Source: Thermodesulfobacteriaceae bacterium
GTDB lineage: Bacteria; Desulfobacterota; Thermodesulfobacteria; Thermodesulfobacteriales; Thermodesulfobacteriaceae
Direction of reading: 5' to 3'
Length of the DNA: 45,446 bases
Assembly (NCBI GenBank): GCA_015494725.1
Contig: WGAR01000005.1
Location: 1 to 45,446 of the forward strand
Shown: one piece after another, positions 31,799 to 39,765 of the stretch
Layout: every line of letters starts with the position of its first letter
Position numbering within the stretch: position 1 is the stretch's first letter
Notes under the pieces: model-generated
The model's input: only the letters and a program-made list of their open reading frames with translations
What the model was told of the DNA's origin: nothing
Database searches by the model: none
Program-made: the position numbers and the translations under genes

Positions 31799-33910
31799 AT
31801 GAGGGGAAGGCGCATCGAATATCTGAAGGACCTCAATCCGGCCCAGCTGGAGGCGGTACGGACCCTTTTCGGCCCGGTCCTGGTTATTGCCGGGGCCGGC
31901 TCCGGCAAGACCCGGACTCTGGTCTATCGGGTGGCCCGACTGGTGGAGGAAGGGGTTCCCCCGGAGCGCATCCTCCTCCTGACCTTCACCCGTAAAGCCG
32001 CCCGGGAGATGTTGCGCCGGGCCTCGCTTATCCTGGACGCCTCCTGTGAGCGGGTGGCCGGGGGTACCTTCCATTCCCTTTCCCATCAGATGCTTCGCCG
32101 CTACGGTCATCTCCTGGGTTATGGTTCCAATTTTACCGTACTCGACCGCGGAGACGCCGAGGATGCCATAAACCTCCTGCGCGGAGCCCTGGGGCTGGCG
32201 GAAAAGGGACGCCGATTTCCCAAAAAAGATACCCTGGCCTCCATCTTCAGTAAGTCGGTAAATCAGGGACGCACCCTGGAGGAAATCCTGGAGAAGGAAT
32301 ATCCCCATCTTCTGGAGCATCTGCCGGACATCCAGAGGCTCTTTTCCGAATACCAGCGCTACAAGAGGGAACATCAGCTCATGGATTACGACGATCTTCT
32401 CCTCAACTGGTACCGTGTCCTCCTGGAACATCCCGGGGTGAGAAGGGAGATCTCCCGGGAATTTGAGTTCATCATGGTGGATGAGTACCAGGACACCAAT
32501 CATCTTCAGGCCGAGATCGTGCGTCTCATGTCCGAGGGCCATGGTAATGTAATGGTGGTGGGGGACGATTCCCAGAGCATATACGCCTTTCGAGGGGCAA
32601 ACTTTCGAAATATCCTGCAGTTTCCCCGCCTCTTTCCCGGGGCCAAGATCATCAAGCTCGAAGAGAACTATCGCAGCACCCAGCCCATCCTGGATCTGGC
32701 CAACGCCGTGATCGCCCGGGCCCGGGAGAAATACACCAAGTGCCTTTTCACCCGTAAATCCGGGGGAAGAAAACCGGTGGTCTATCGGGCCCGGGATGAG
32801 GCCGATCAGAGTCGTTTCGTGGCCGAACGTATCCTGGAACTGAGAGAAGAGGGTATCCCCCTTTCGGAGATGGCCGTGCTCTTCCGGGCGGCCTTCCATT
32901 CCTTTGATCTGGAGCTCGAACTGGCCAAAAGGGATATCCCCTTTGTGAAGTACGGGGGTCTAAAACTCATCGAAGCGGCTCATATCAAAGACATCGTGGC
33001 CCATCTTCGGATCATCCTCAATCCCTACGATCTCCTCTCCTGGCACCGGGTGCTGCTGCTTCTGGAGGGGGTAGGGCCGCGCACCGCCGAAAAGATCATG
33101 AACCACCTTCGCCAGAGTACCGATCCGGTGGAAACCCTGGCCCGTTTCCCCTCCCGCCCCTCCTTCCGGGAAGGCCTGGAGGCTCTCTACCGGGTCTTGC
33201 GCGATCTAAGGGATATTCCCTCGGTGGAAGAAAAACTGGAACGACTTTACCGCTATTACACCCCGGTGCTGGAACGGGTCTATCACGACGATTATCCCAA
33301 ACGCGAACGGGACCTGGAGAGCCTGCTCACCCTTTCCCATAAGTACCGGGATCTGTCCGAGTTTCTGGCGGATCTGGCCTTAGAGCCCCCGGAATCCTCG
33401 GTGGCGGACCTGGAACCGGAAAACGAGACCGAGGACCATCTGGTGCTCTCCACCATCCATTCCGCCAAAGGGCTGGAATGGCACACCGTGTTCGTGATCG
33501 CGCTTTCCGAGGGGAGGTTTCCCTCGGCCTATGCCGTTTCCTCGGAAGAGGAACTGGAGGAGGAAAGAAGACTCTTTTATGTAGCGGTTACCCGGGCCCG
33601 GGAAAACCTCTATCTCACCCATCCGGTAACCGGATACGTGCCGGGCGAGGGGCGGGTAATCCTCAAACCCTCCCGTTTTCTGGAGGAACTGCCCTCTCAT
33701 CTTTACGAGATCTATCGGGAACCCCGGGAAGAAGCCTCCGACGAGGAGGTGCCGGAGGGGGCCTTTCGTCCGGGGGATGTGGTCTGGCATCCGCGTTTCG
33801 GAGAGGGAGAGATCCGCGATGTCCTGAGTCAGGACAAGGTTAGAGTCTATTTTCTGGGGCACGGGGAAAAGACCCTGCACCTTAAATTTGCTCGACTGGA
33901 AAGGATTTGA
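31799..33910 (+). CDS. UvrD/PcrA-family 3'-5' DNA helicase
   Basis: 703 residues. Superfamily 1 helicase for repair and replication restart. Motifs in order: LNPAQLEAV (Q motif), GAGSGKTRTL (Walker A), DEYQDTN (motif II), VVGDDSQSIYAFRGA (III), EENYRSTQPIL (IV), STIHSAKGLEW (V) and FYVAVTRARE (VI). The C-terminus (GDVVWHPRFGEGEIRDVL) is the small Tudor-like domain that contacts RNA polymerase in PcrA/UvrD. Start uncertain: ATG 31799 gives the usual short N-terminus but sits just after a -10 element; ATG 31739, 20 codons upstream, has only a weak AGGT. Its stop overlaps the next gene's start. Confidence 0.93.
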   Translation: MRGRRIEYLKDLNPAQLEAVRTLFGPVLVIAGAGSGKTRTLVYRVARLVEEGVPPERILLLTFTRKAAREMLRRASLILDASCERVAGGTFHSLSHQMLRRYGHLLGYGSNFTVLDRGDAEDAINLLRGALGLAEKGRRFPKKDTLASIFSKSVNQGRTLEEILEKEYPHLLEHLPDIQRLFSEYQRYKREHQLMDYDDLLLNWYRVLLEHPGVRREISREFEFIMVDEYQDTNHLQAEIVRLMSEGHGNVMVVGDDSQSIYAFRGANFRNILQFPRLFPGAKIIKLEENYRSTQPILDLANAVIARAREKYTKCLFTRKSGGRKPVVYRARDEADQSRFVAERILELREEGIPLSEMAVLFRAAFHSFDLELELAKRDIPFVKYGGLKLIEAAHIKDIVAHLRIILNPYDLLSWHRVLLLLEGVGPRTAEKIMNHLRQSTDPVETLARFPSRPSFREGLEALYRVLRDLRDIPSVEEKLERLYRYYTPVLERVYHDDYPKRERDLESLLTLSHKYRDLSEFLADLALEPPESSVADLEPENETEDHLVLSTIHSAKGLEWHTVFVIALSEGRFPSAYAVSSEEELEEERRLFYVAVTRARENLYLTHPVTGYVPGEGRVILKPSRFLEELPSHLYEIYREPREEASDEEVPEGAFRPGDVVWHPRFGEGEIRDVLSQDKVRVYFLGHGEKTLHLKFARLERI

Positions 33911-34692
33911 GGTTGTCCACGGAAAGGATTCTGCAGGTAAAGGGTCTTCGTTACCGGTATCCGGAGGGACAGGAGGCCCTGAGAGGGGTGGATCTTGAGA
34001 TCCTGGAAGGGGAAACCCTGGTCATCGTAGGGCCCAACGGGGCCGGGAAATCCACCCTTCTCCTCTGTATGGCCGGGCTCTATCCCGCCGAGGGCACGGT
34101 GCTTTACCGGGGAGAACCCCTGAGGGGATTGCGGGATCCCCGGCGCCTGGAAATAGGTTTTCTCTTTCAGAACCCGGACGATCAACTCTTTTCCCTTACC
34201 GTCTTTGAGGATGTGGCCTTCGGACCCCGGCAGATGGGTCTTCCCGAGGAGGAGGTGGCCCGTCGGGTCCGGGAGGCCCTGGAACGGGTAGGGCTTTCCG
34301 GGTTTGAAGACCGAAGCCCGCATCATCTGAGTTTCGGAGAAAAGCGCCGGGTGGCCCTGGCCACCGTGCTTTCCATGCAACCCCGGGTGCTCCTTCTGGA
34401 TGAACCCACCAGTAACCTGGACCCGCGTTCCCGCCGACGTTTCGTGGAGCTGATGCGAGACCTCGGTCAGACCAAGATCCTGGCCACACACGATCTGGAG
34501 GCTGCCTATGAGGTGGCCGACCGGGTGATCCTCTTTTATCAGGGACGGGTGGTGTATCAGGGTCCGCCCGAAGAGGTCCTCTTTGATCGGGACCTTCTGG
34601 AACGCTACGGTCTGGAACTTCCCTTTTTCGTTCAATTCCTTCAGGAGACGGGAAATGCCCGAAAAGATCCTCCTTCCCGCCTATCTCCGTGA
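33907..34692 (+). CDS. ABC transporter ATPase, CbiO/EcfA-like
   Basis: 261 residues. Walker A GPNGAGKSTLL, Q-loop LFQNPDDQLFS, signature LSFGEKRRVALA, Walker B VLLLDEPTSNLDP and H-loop LATHDLE. The QNPDDQLFS and LSFGEKRRVA wording is that of cobalt/nickel or ECF energy-coupling ATPases (CbiO, EcfA). No membrane partner, T component or substrate-binding subunit is adjacent, so its transporter must be encoded elsewhere. Start is TTG, at 33907 (overlapping the helicase TGA) or 33913; both lie behind AAAGGA. The 3' end overlaps the PilZ gene by 38 bp. Confidence 0.87.
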   Translation: MRLSTERILQVKGLRYRYPEGQEALRGVDLEILEGETLVIVGPNGAGKSTLLLCMAGLYPAEGTVLYRGEPLRGLRDPRRLEIGFLFQNPDDQLFSLTVFEDVAFGPRQMGLPEEEVARRVREALERVGLSGFEDRSPHHLSFGEKRRVALATVLSMQPRVLLLDEPTSNLDPRSRRRFVELMRDLGQTKILATHDLEAAYEVADRVILFYQGRVVYQGPPEEVLFDRDLLERYGLELPFFVQFLQETGNARKDPPSRLSP

Positions 34693-35503
34693 GACCCTTT
34701 ACCGCAAAAACATTCAGGTACGGGGTATCCGGGAGCTACCCCAGGACCTGCGCGACGAGATCTTGAGCGGCAGAAAGACCGTGCTGGTCTTCTCTTCGGG
34801 CAAGGTCTTTCCGGCTCAGGTGATCAAGGCCGTGGATAAGGCCGCGCTCATCCGTTTCACCGGACCGGTACCCCCGGTAAAACCTCCCGAGAATATCCTG
34901 CTGGTGGTGTCCTCTCCCACCACCCGTTACGTGTTCCAGGCCCTGGTGCGCGCCGTGGAAAAGGGGATCTTTCAGGTCCAGTTCCTGGAGCCCCGGGTGG
35001 AGGAACGCCTGGTTCCTCCGGGGGAGAGAGCGGTCTTTTTCACCCCCCTTACCCTTTCCCTTTTCGAGCCCCTCCTTTCCGGAAGATATTTTCTCCTGCG
35101 CGATACCAACCTCTCTCCGGAAGGGGTTAGGGACCTGGAGCAGGGCTATGTCTATGACCTCATCATTGACGATACGGACAACGTGGTGGATGAATTCGAG
35201 AGACTCATGTCCTCTCCGGGGAAGATCTTTACCCTGAGGGACATTTCGCGGGGCGGGGCCTGTATCTATATGAATCGGGTCTTCTCCCCGGAGAAAGAGG
35301 CCTTTCCCCTTTATCTGCGGGGCACCCTGGAGGGCCGGGGCCGGACCTTCAATTTCGGTCTGCTGGGGATTACCCGGAGGGTGCGCATCGAAGGAAACCG
35401 CACCTATTTCCATATCATGTGGGTACAGCGGCTGCGCCCTTTCGTTTTCGAATTTATGCTAGGACTCTTTTCCGAAACTCCTCCCAGCCCAGACGCTCGA
35501 TGA
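34655..35503 (+). CDS. PilZ-domain-like protein (putative cyclic-di-GMP receptor)
   Basis: 282 residues. The N-terminal about 200 residues are not recognised but resemble the YcgR-N layout of beta strands (TVLVFSSGKVFPAQVIKA). The C-terminus has LRDISRGGACIYMN at about residue 210, matching the D-x-S-x-x-G half of a PilZ motif; the preceding RxxxR half is not clear, so ligand binding is uncertain. AGGAG lies seven bases before ATG 34655. The gene overlaps the ABC ATPase 3' end by 38 bp and, tail to tail, the sulfite-reductase-like gene by 50 bp. Three other cyclic-di-GMP related proteins occur in or near this window, giving it a plausible partner. Confidence 0.62.
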   Translation: MPEKILLPAYLRETLYRKNIQVRGIRELPQDLRDEILSGRKTVLVFSSGKVFPAQVIKAVDKAALIRFTGPVPPVKPPENILLVVSSPTTRYVFQALVRAVEKGIFQVQFLEPRVEERLVPPGERAVFFTPLTLSLFEPLLSGRYFLLRDTNLSPEGVRDLEQGYVYDLIIDDTDNVVDEFERLMSSPGKIFTLRDISRGGACIYMNRVFSPEKEAFPLYLRGTLEGRGRTFNFGLLGITRRVRIEGNRTYFHIMWVQRLRPFVFEFMLGLFSETPPSPDAR

Positions 35504-36248
35504 TGGCCCCCAGTCTCTCTCCGCGCCGATTCTCTTCCCGATAGATGCGGAGCACCCTCTCCAGGATCCGGAGCACTTCCTCCTCCCGGGCCAGGGGCAA
35601 TATCTCGGTGGCCAGGCGGGGGCGGCGTCCCAGTTTTCCCCCCACCAGGATGCGATAGCCCCGTTCCCCCTCCCGTAGGGCCCCGGTGGGACAGATCCGG
35701 GTACAGGCCCCGCAGGCCACACAGCGCGTCTCTTCCACCACCGGACCGGCCTCGGTCAGACGCAGGGCTTCCTCCTCGCAAACCTCCAGACAGGATTCAC
35801 AGAAACTGCATAGACCCGGCTCCACCTCCAGCCGTATGCGACCGTGGACCCCGAAATCGGCGATATGGATGCGGGAGCAGGCGTTGGGACATTCGGAAAA
35901 GGCCACCCGGAACTGATGATGGTGTTTGAGGGGTCCCCCGACCTTTTCCCTCAGGAAGGAGGTTAGATCGGCCTTCCGCAGGAGATCCTCCACCCGGCGG
36001 AGCAGAGGGGCCGAGTCGGTGAGGGCGTTTTTACATCCGGCTCCGCCGAAACAGGTTTCCACCGCGTATCCCTCCCGGGTTTCCGCGGCCTTGTCCCTTA
36101 ATTCCTCCCGGGCCTTAAGGAAATCGGCCGCGGTGATGAGGGTCTTTCCCTGCGAGGCGGCCCAGTCCTCCACCGCCTGGCGCACCCTTTTCCTTACCCA
36201 GAAGGGCACGCGCTTCAACCAGGCCTCGGCCTCCGGCGTCCATTCCAT
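35454..36248 (-). CDS. Small siroheme sulfite-reductase-like protein with PCP_red and ferredoxin domains
   Basis: 264 residues in three parts. Residues 5-48 resemble the PCP_red segment (VPFWVRKRVRQAVEDWAASQ). Residues 66-124 carry the siroheme-[4Fe-4S] cysteines C66-x5-C72 (CFGGAGC) and C120-x3-C124 (CPNAC), the sulfite/nitrite reductase signature. Residues about 143-195 hold two 4Fe-4S motifs (CSFCESCLEVC, CVACGACTRIC). It is only the second half of a full reductase, like the small dissimilatory sulfite-reductase-like proteins described from methanogens. Substrate unknown; sulfite or a sulfur intermediate is likely. ATG 36248 follows GGGAGGAG; the TTG at 36266 overlaps that site. Last gene of an operon behind an FNR-type site; overlaps the PilZ gene 3' end by 50 bp. 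Confidence 0.85.
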   Translation of the reverse strand: MEWTPEAEAWLKRVPFWVRKRVRQAVEDWAASQGKTLITAADFLKAREELRDKAAETREGYAVETCFGGAGCKNALTDSAPLLRRVEDLLRKADLTSFLREKVGGPLKHHHQFRVAFSECPNACSRIHIADFGVHGRIRLEVEPGLCSFCESCLEVCEEEALRLTEAGPVVEETRCVACGACTRICPTGALREGERGYRILVGGKLGRRPRLATEILPLAREEEVLRILERVLRIYREENRRGERLGAIIERLGWEEFRKRVLA

Positions 36249-36269
36249 ACCGGCCTCTCCTCCCAAGGT

Positions 36270-36998
36270 TTATAGTTCTTCCTCCCGGATTATCTCCCCC
36301 CGGGAACTGATCACCAGGGTGCGGATGGGGAGATCCGTGCCCGCGACCCTGCGGGCCTCGGTCAGGATCCTGGCCATTCCCCGACAGCAGGGAACCTCCA
36401 TGATGGCCAGGGTTACGCTACGGGGTTGGGCCTGGCGGAGGATCTCGCTCAGGCGGGCCACGTATTCCTCGGCCGGATCAAATTTGGGACACCCGATGAG
36501 GATCTTTTTCCCCGGGAGCAGCCGGGTGTGCAGGGCGGGATAGGCCACAGGCACGCAGTCCGCCGCCACCAGGAGATCCGCCCCCCGGAGGAAGGGAGCG
36601 GTGGGGGGAATCAGCCGGATCTGAACCGGCCACTGGGTCAGGGCCGAGGGAATATCCCCGGGCACCACCTGGCCGGAAGCGGCGGAAAACTCCTGCACCT
36701 GGCTGCCCGGGCATCCGCAGGCGAGACCCATAGGGGGAGACTCCCCCCGGAGGCGTTGCAGATGTTCCTCCACCGCCCGGTGATCAAAGGGTTCGGCCTC
36801 CCGTTCCACGATGCGTAGCGCTCCCCGGGGACATTCCCCGATACAGGCCCCCAGTCCATCACACAGCTTTTCCGCCACCAGGCGAGCCTTGCCGTCTATG
36901 ATCTGGATGGCTCCCTCCTCACAGGCGGTCACACACTGACCGCAACCGTCACAGAGTTCCTCGTCTATTTCGATGATCTTACGCAGGGTTTTGGGCAT
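36270..36998 (-). CDS. Two-cluster ferredoxin with long C-terminal domain
   Basis: 242 residues. The first 60 residues hold two 4Fe-4S motifs, CDGCGQCVTAC and CDGLGACIGEC. In the second, the second cysteine position is a Leu (C-x2-L), so that site has only three nearby cysteines plus any distal one and may be a 3Fe or altered cluster. The C-terminal about 180 residues have LACGCPGSQ, AADCVPVAY, ILIGCPKFD and MEVPCCRGM, adding six or more cysteines. This domain is common in anaerobe ferredoxins of unknown role. AAAGGAGG precedes the ATG. Sits between the zinc-ribbon gene (20 bp overlap) and the sulfite-reductase-like gene; probably its electron donor (inference). Confidence 0.82.
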   Translation of the reverse strand: MPKTLRKIIEIDEELCDGCGQCVTACEEGAIQIIDGKARLVAEKLCDGLGACIGECPRGALRIVEREAEPFDHRAVEEHLQRLRGESPPMGLACGCPGSQVQEFSAASGQVVPGDIPSALTQWPVQIRLIPPTAPFLRGADLLVAADCVPVAYPALHTRLLPGKKILIGCPKFDPAEEYVARLSEILRQAQPRSVTLAIMEVPCCRGMARILTEARRVAGTDLPIRTLVISSRGEIIREEEL

Positions 36999-37527
36999 GG
37001 TCTTCCTCCTTTATAAAATCTTCCGGTGCGGGCTCGGGCGGAAGTTCCTGCAGGAATTCCAGGATCTCCCGCCGCAGGGTTTCCGGGACATTGGCCCGGG
37101 AAAGGATCTCCTCCCTTTCCTCCTCTTCCAGCGGAAAGAGATAGGCAGCCAGGAGAGAGATCCCCGGGGAGGTTCGGCGTACCCGGAGCAGGGCCTCCAC
37201 CTGCTGAACCAGATTGAGGATCCTTTCCAGCCGGGCGAAATCCTCGGCCAGGATCTTTTTAAGGGCCAGACCTATCCGCTCCCGCAGGAGTTCCTTTCGC
37301 TGCGCCAGGAGTTCCGGGGGCAGGTTGCCCAGACATTGCTCCGCATACTTGCAGTAGGCGGCACAGCTAAAGTCCATACGGGGATTGGGTACCTGACGAC
37401 CGCAGGAGGGACACCGGCGACTGGTGTCGTCCTTGAAGAATTCCAGCTCCCGCCCGCAGAACGGACACGGAACCTCGAAGATGGCATCTTCCTTCCAGTA
37501 ACGGGTGTCCTGACCGGGACAGCGCAT
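36979..37527 (-). CDS. Zinc-ribbon protein of unknown function
   Basis: 182 residues. N-terminal cysteines form a double zinc ribbon: CPFCG, CPSCG, then C-x3-C in CAAYCKYAEQC. The remainder is helical and charged, rich in Leu and Glu. Relatives with the opening CPGQDTRYWK-D-AIFEVPCP are found in sulfate reducers, often mislabelled as phosphohydrolases; no HD motif is visible here. GAGGAGGTAAGAGG precedes the ATG. First gene of the three-gene operon controlled by the FNR-type promoter; overlaps the ferredoxin gene by 20 bp. Confidence 0.75.
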   Translation of the reverse strand: MRCPGQDTRYWKEDAIFEVPCPFCGRELEFFKDDTSRRCPSCGRQVPNPRMDFSCAAYCKYAEQCLGNLPPELLAQRKELLRERIGLALKKILAEDFARLERILNLVQQVEALLRVRRTSPGISLLAAYLFPLEEEEREEILSRANVPETLRREILEFLQELPPEPAPEDFIKEEDHAQNPA

Positions 37528-37580
37528 CCTCTTACCTCCTCGGGCCCGTCCTTCGGACCCCGGTTTTTCCTCTCAACCCT

Positions 37581-37622
37581 AATCTAAAACCCGCGGGCGC
37601 TGCGGTCCTTGATTCAGATCAA
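37581..37622 (-). promoter_or_regulatory. FNR/CRP-type operator at -41.5 with -10 element, for the zinc-ribbon/ferredoxin/reductase operon
   Basis: TTGAT-TCAG-ATCAA at 37609-37622 is a perfect match to the FNR half-sites with N4 spacing. On the minus strand TAGATT (37586-37581) fits a -10 element and puts the transcription start at 37574, so the site is centred at exactly -41.5, the class II activator position. It also lies 40 bp upstream of queH on the other strand, where no equally well-placed -10 was found. Confidence 0.6.
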
Positions 37623-37662
37623 GGGTCTTCTCCCCGGATCTTTCCGGGTTAAATTTTAGGAC

Positions 37663-38223
37663 GTGAGGACCAGGAGATTGTTGCTGCATACCTGCTGCGG
37701 CCCCTGCACCCTTTATCCCCTGCGGGTCCTCCGGGAGGAGGGCCTGGAGCCGGTGGGGTTCTTTTTCAATCCCAATATCCATCCCTACCGGGAGTTCCGC
37801 AAACGCATGGGGGCCCTGAGGGAGGTGGCGGAACGGCGCCATCTGGAGGTCATCTGGCACCGGGACTACGGTTTGAGGAACTTCCTGCGGGAGGTGGTCT
37901 TCCGGGAGGAAGACCGCTGCGAGGTCTGTTATTACCTGCGCCTGCGGGAGACCGCCGCCCTGGCCCGAAAGGAGGGATACCCGGTTTTCAGCACCACCCT
38001 CCTTTACAGCCCCTTTCAGCAGCACGAACTGATCCGGGACATAGGGGAAACCCTGGCTCGACGTTTCGGCTTGAGCTTTCTCTATCACGATTTTCGGGAG
38101 GGCTACGGCGAAGGCCAGAAGGAGGCCCGGGAGATGGGAATCTACCGCCAGCCGTACTGCGGGTGTATCTTCAGCGAGGAGGAACGCTACGACAAAAAAC
38201 TTCGCCGAAGGAGGAGGGCATGA
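37663..38223 (+). CDS. queH: Epoxyqueuosine reductase QueH
   Basis: 186 residues. QueH (DUF208) reduces epoxyqueuosine to queuosine in tRNA with an Fe-S cluster, a non-homologous substitute for QueG. Conserved cysteine motifs: LLHTCCGPC (residues 7-15), EVCYYLRL in DRCEVCYY, and QPYCGCIFSE near the C-terminus. FNPNIHPYREF is also family-typical. Start is GTG at 37663 behind TTTTAGGAC. Overlaps the DUF2905 gene by ATGA. No other queuosine gene is adjacent. Confidence 0.94.
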   Translation: MRTRRLLLHTCCGPCTLYPLRVLREEGLEPVGFFFNPNIHPYREFRKRMGALREVAERRHLEVIWHRDYGLRNFLREVVFREEDRCEVCYYLRLRETAALARKEGYPVFSTTLLYSPFQQHELIRDIGETLARRFGLSFLYHDFREGYGEGQKEAREMGIYRQPYCGCIFSEEERYDKKLRRRRRA

Positions 38224-38441
38224 ATCCCCTGGCGGAAATGGGAAAGATGCTCATCCTTTTCGGAATCTTTCTCATCCTGGCCGGAGCCCTGACCCTCTTC
38301 CTTCCCAAACTCAGCCAGCTTCCCCGTCTTCCCGGCGACATCCTCATTCGCAAAGGGAACTTTACCTTCTACTTTCCGCTGGTTACCTGTCTGATCCTGA
38401 GCCTGCTCCTGACCCTGATCCTGAACATCCTGCGACGTTAG
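38220..38441 (+). CDS. DUF2905 small membrane protein
   Basis: 73 residues with two membrane helices (LILFGIFLILAGALTLFL and FPLVTCLILSLLLTLIL) separated by a loop LPGDILIRKGNFTFYFP, the hallmark of DUF2905. Function unknown. ATGA overlap with queH indicates co-translation. Confidence 0.88.
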   Translation: MNPLAEMGKMLILFGIFLILAGALTLFLPKLSQLPRLPGDILIRKGNFTFYFPLVTCLILSLLLTLILNILRR

Positions 38442-38462
38442 ATCGAACCGGGACCCGGCTTA

Positions 38463-38492
38463 TTGACAGGGAACCCTTTCCTGAATTTTAAT
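38463..38492 (+). promoter_or_regulatory. Putative promoter of the pentaheme cytochrome gene
   Basis: TTGACA at 38463-38468 and TTTAAT at 38487-38492 with 18 bp spacing. Transcription would start near 38499, about 30 bases before ATG 38530. Confidence 0.55.
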
Positions 38493-38529
38493 GGGAGGAG
38501 GGGATGATCAGGGCCGGAGGTCTATAAAT

Positions 38530-39765
38530 ATGAGAAAAACCCTAGCCCTCGGAGCCTTAGTTTTCTGTTTTTTGGGGCTGATATTCCCTCTTCAGGCCTT
38601 AGCCCAAAAACTCATTTTTCCTAAGGATAAATTAATAGATAATTTTGATGAATTCGTGCAGACCTTCAGTTCCCGGCGGTGTCAGGCCTGTCATCCCCGG
38701 GTCTATCACCAGTGGGAGCAGTCCTATCATGCCCGTTCCCTGGTGGATTCCATCAAGCGCATGGCCAGTTTTTTCGCGGTGGGGATACCCAAGGAATGGC
38801 AGAAGCCCCTGAACAAAAAGGAGATGCTCAAGTGTTTCGATTGTCATCTACCGCAGATCCGCTATGCCACGGATCGTCTGGCCCTGGAGATAGTGGGCAT
38901 GCTCATAGAGGCGCAGAAGGCCCGGGAATCCGGGGACAAGGTCCGTTTCCAGAAGGCTTACTCCCGGCTCTCCCGTCTCAATATCACCTGTTATGCCTGT
39001 CATAACATTGTGGTGTATCGGGCCTCTCCGGGCCTGTTCGGGAAACCCGATCCCCAGACCATTTACACCTCCACTCCGAAGAAGATAAAGGCCCCCCATG
39101 CCACGGCCTTTGCCCCCACCCTGAAGACCGCGGCCTTTTGTGCCTGGTGCCATGGGATCTACGTGGCCTCAGACGGCGAAAAGACCATGTGTAATACCCT
39201 CTCCCAGAGCTATTATCATGGCTATATCGCTCTCGGAGGGCGGAAGAGCTGTCAGGAATGTCATATGTATCCTCCGGGGCGGGGGCATCGGTTCCCCGGA
39301 GCTCACGACCTGGACATGCTGCGGGAGGGGCTGGGTCTGGATGCGGAGATCCGGGGGTTCCGCTACGGGGTGGAGGAATGGGTCCCGGCGGTGGACGTGG
39401 AGGTCACCCTGATCAACCGGGCCGGGCACCGGATACCGGATGGGTGATTCTGGTCCGGCAAGGTGGTCCTGGAGGTGACCGCCAAAGATCCGTCCACCGG
39501 AAAGGTCTGGTACCGGGCCAAGCGGGAATACTTCGAGGTGGGTCTGGATATCCAGGGGCGGATGCGTTACGGGGCCTGGCAGATCAAGGAGATCCTGGAT
39601 CTCTCCCTGCCTCCGCGACTCTCCCGTCCGGAACGTTTCCTCTTTACCCTGCCCCCGGACACCCGGGAGGTGGAAGTAGGGGTGACCCTGTACTACTGTC
39701 TCAAGGACCATCAGTGTACCCCGGTGCGCCAGACGGTTAGACGCCTTCGTTATCCCCGCCTGTGA
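38530..39765 (+). CDS. Exported pentaheme c-type cytochrome with in-frame UGA at codon 306 (candidate selenoprotein; pseudogene possible)
   Basis: Signal peptide MRKTLALGALVFCFLGLIFP, then five CXXCH motifs: CQACH (51-55), CFDCH, CYACH, CAWCH and CQECH. The frame meets a TGA at 39445-39447, right after AGHRIPDG. It then continues open for 106 codons with the same codon usage and a sensible beta-rich domain (WSGKVVLEVTAKD, later VEVGVTLYYCLKDHQC) up to TGA at the true end. No ribosome site or sensible start lies after the first TGA, so the 3' part is not a separate gene. A hairpin suited to SECIS lies 14 bases downstream (39462-39483). GGAGG sits nine bases before ATG 38530. Full length with a read UGA is 411 residues; stopping there gives 305. 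Function unknown, probably periplasmic electron transfer. The 3' end overlaps the convergent GGDEF-EAL gene by 16 bp. Confidence 0.75.
39462..39483 (+). promoter_or_regulatory. Candidate SECIS-like hairpin after the in-frame UGA
   Basis: GGTGGTC (39462-39468) pairs with GACCGCC (39477-39483), seven pairs including one G-U, closing an eight-base loop CTGGAGGT. The stem begins 14 bases after the UGA and the loop about 21 bases after it, inside the range usual for bacterial SECIS loops (16-37). The first two loop bases lack the usual G unless C39469 pairs with G39475, leaving a U bulge and a loop starting TG. Predicted by eye. Confidence 0.4.

Noticed and set aside
39463..39765. Separate gene downstream of the UGA in the cytochrome
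   Set aside because: No ribosome site; the GTG start is inside a beta strand that continues the upstream protein in the same frame.
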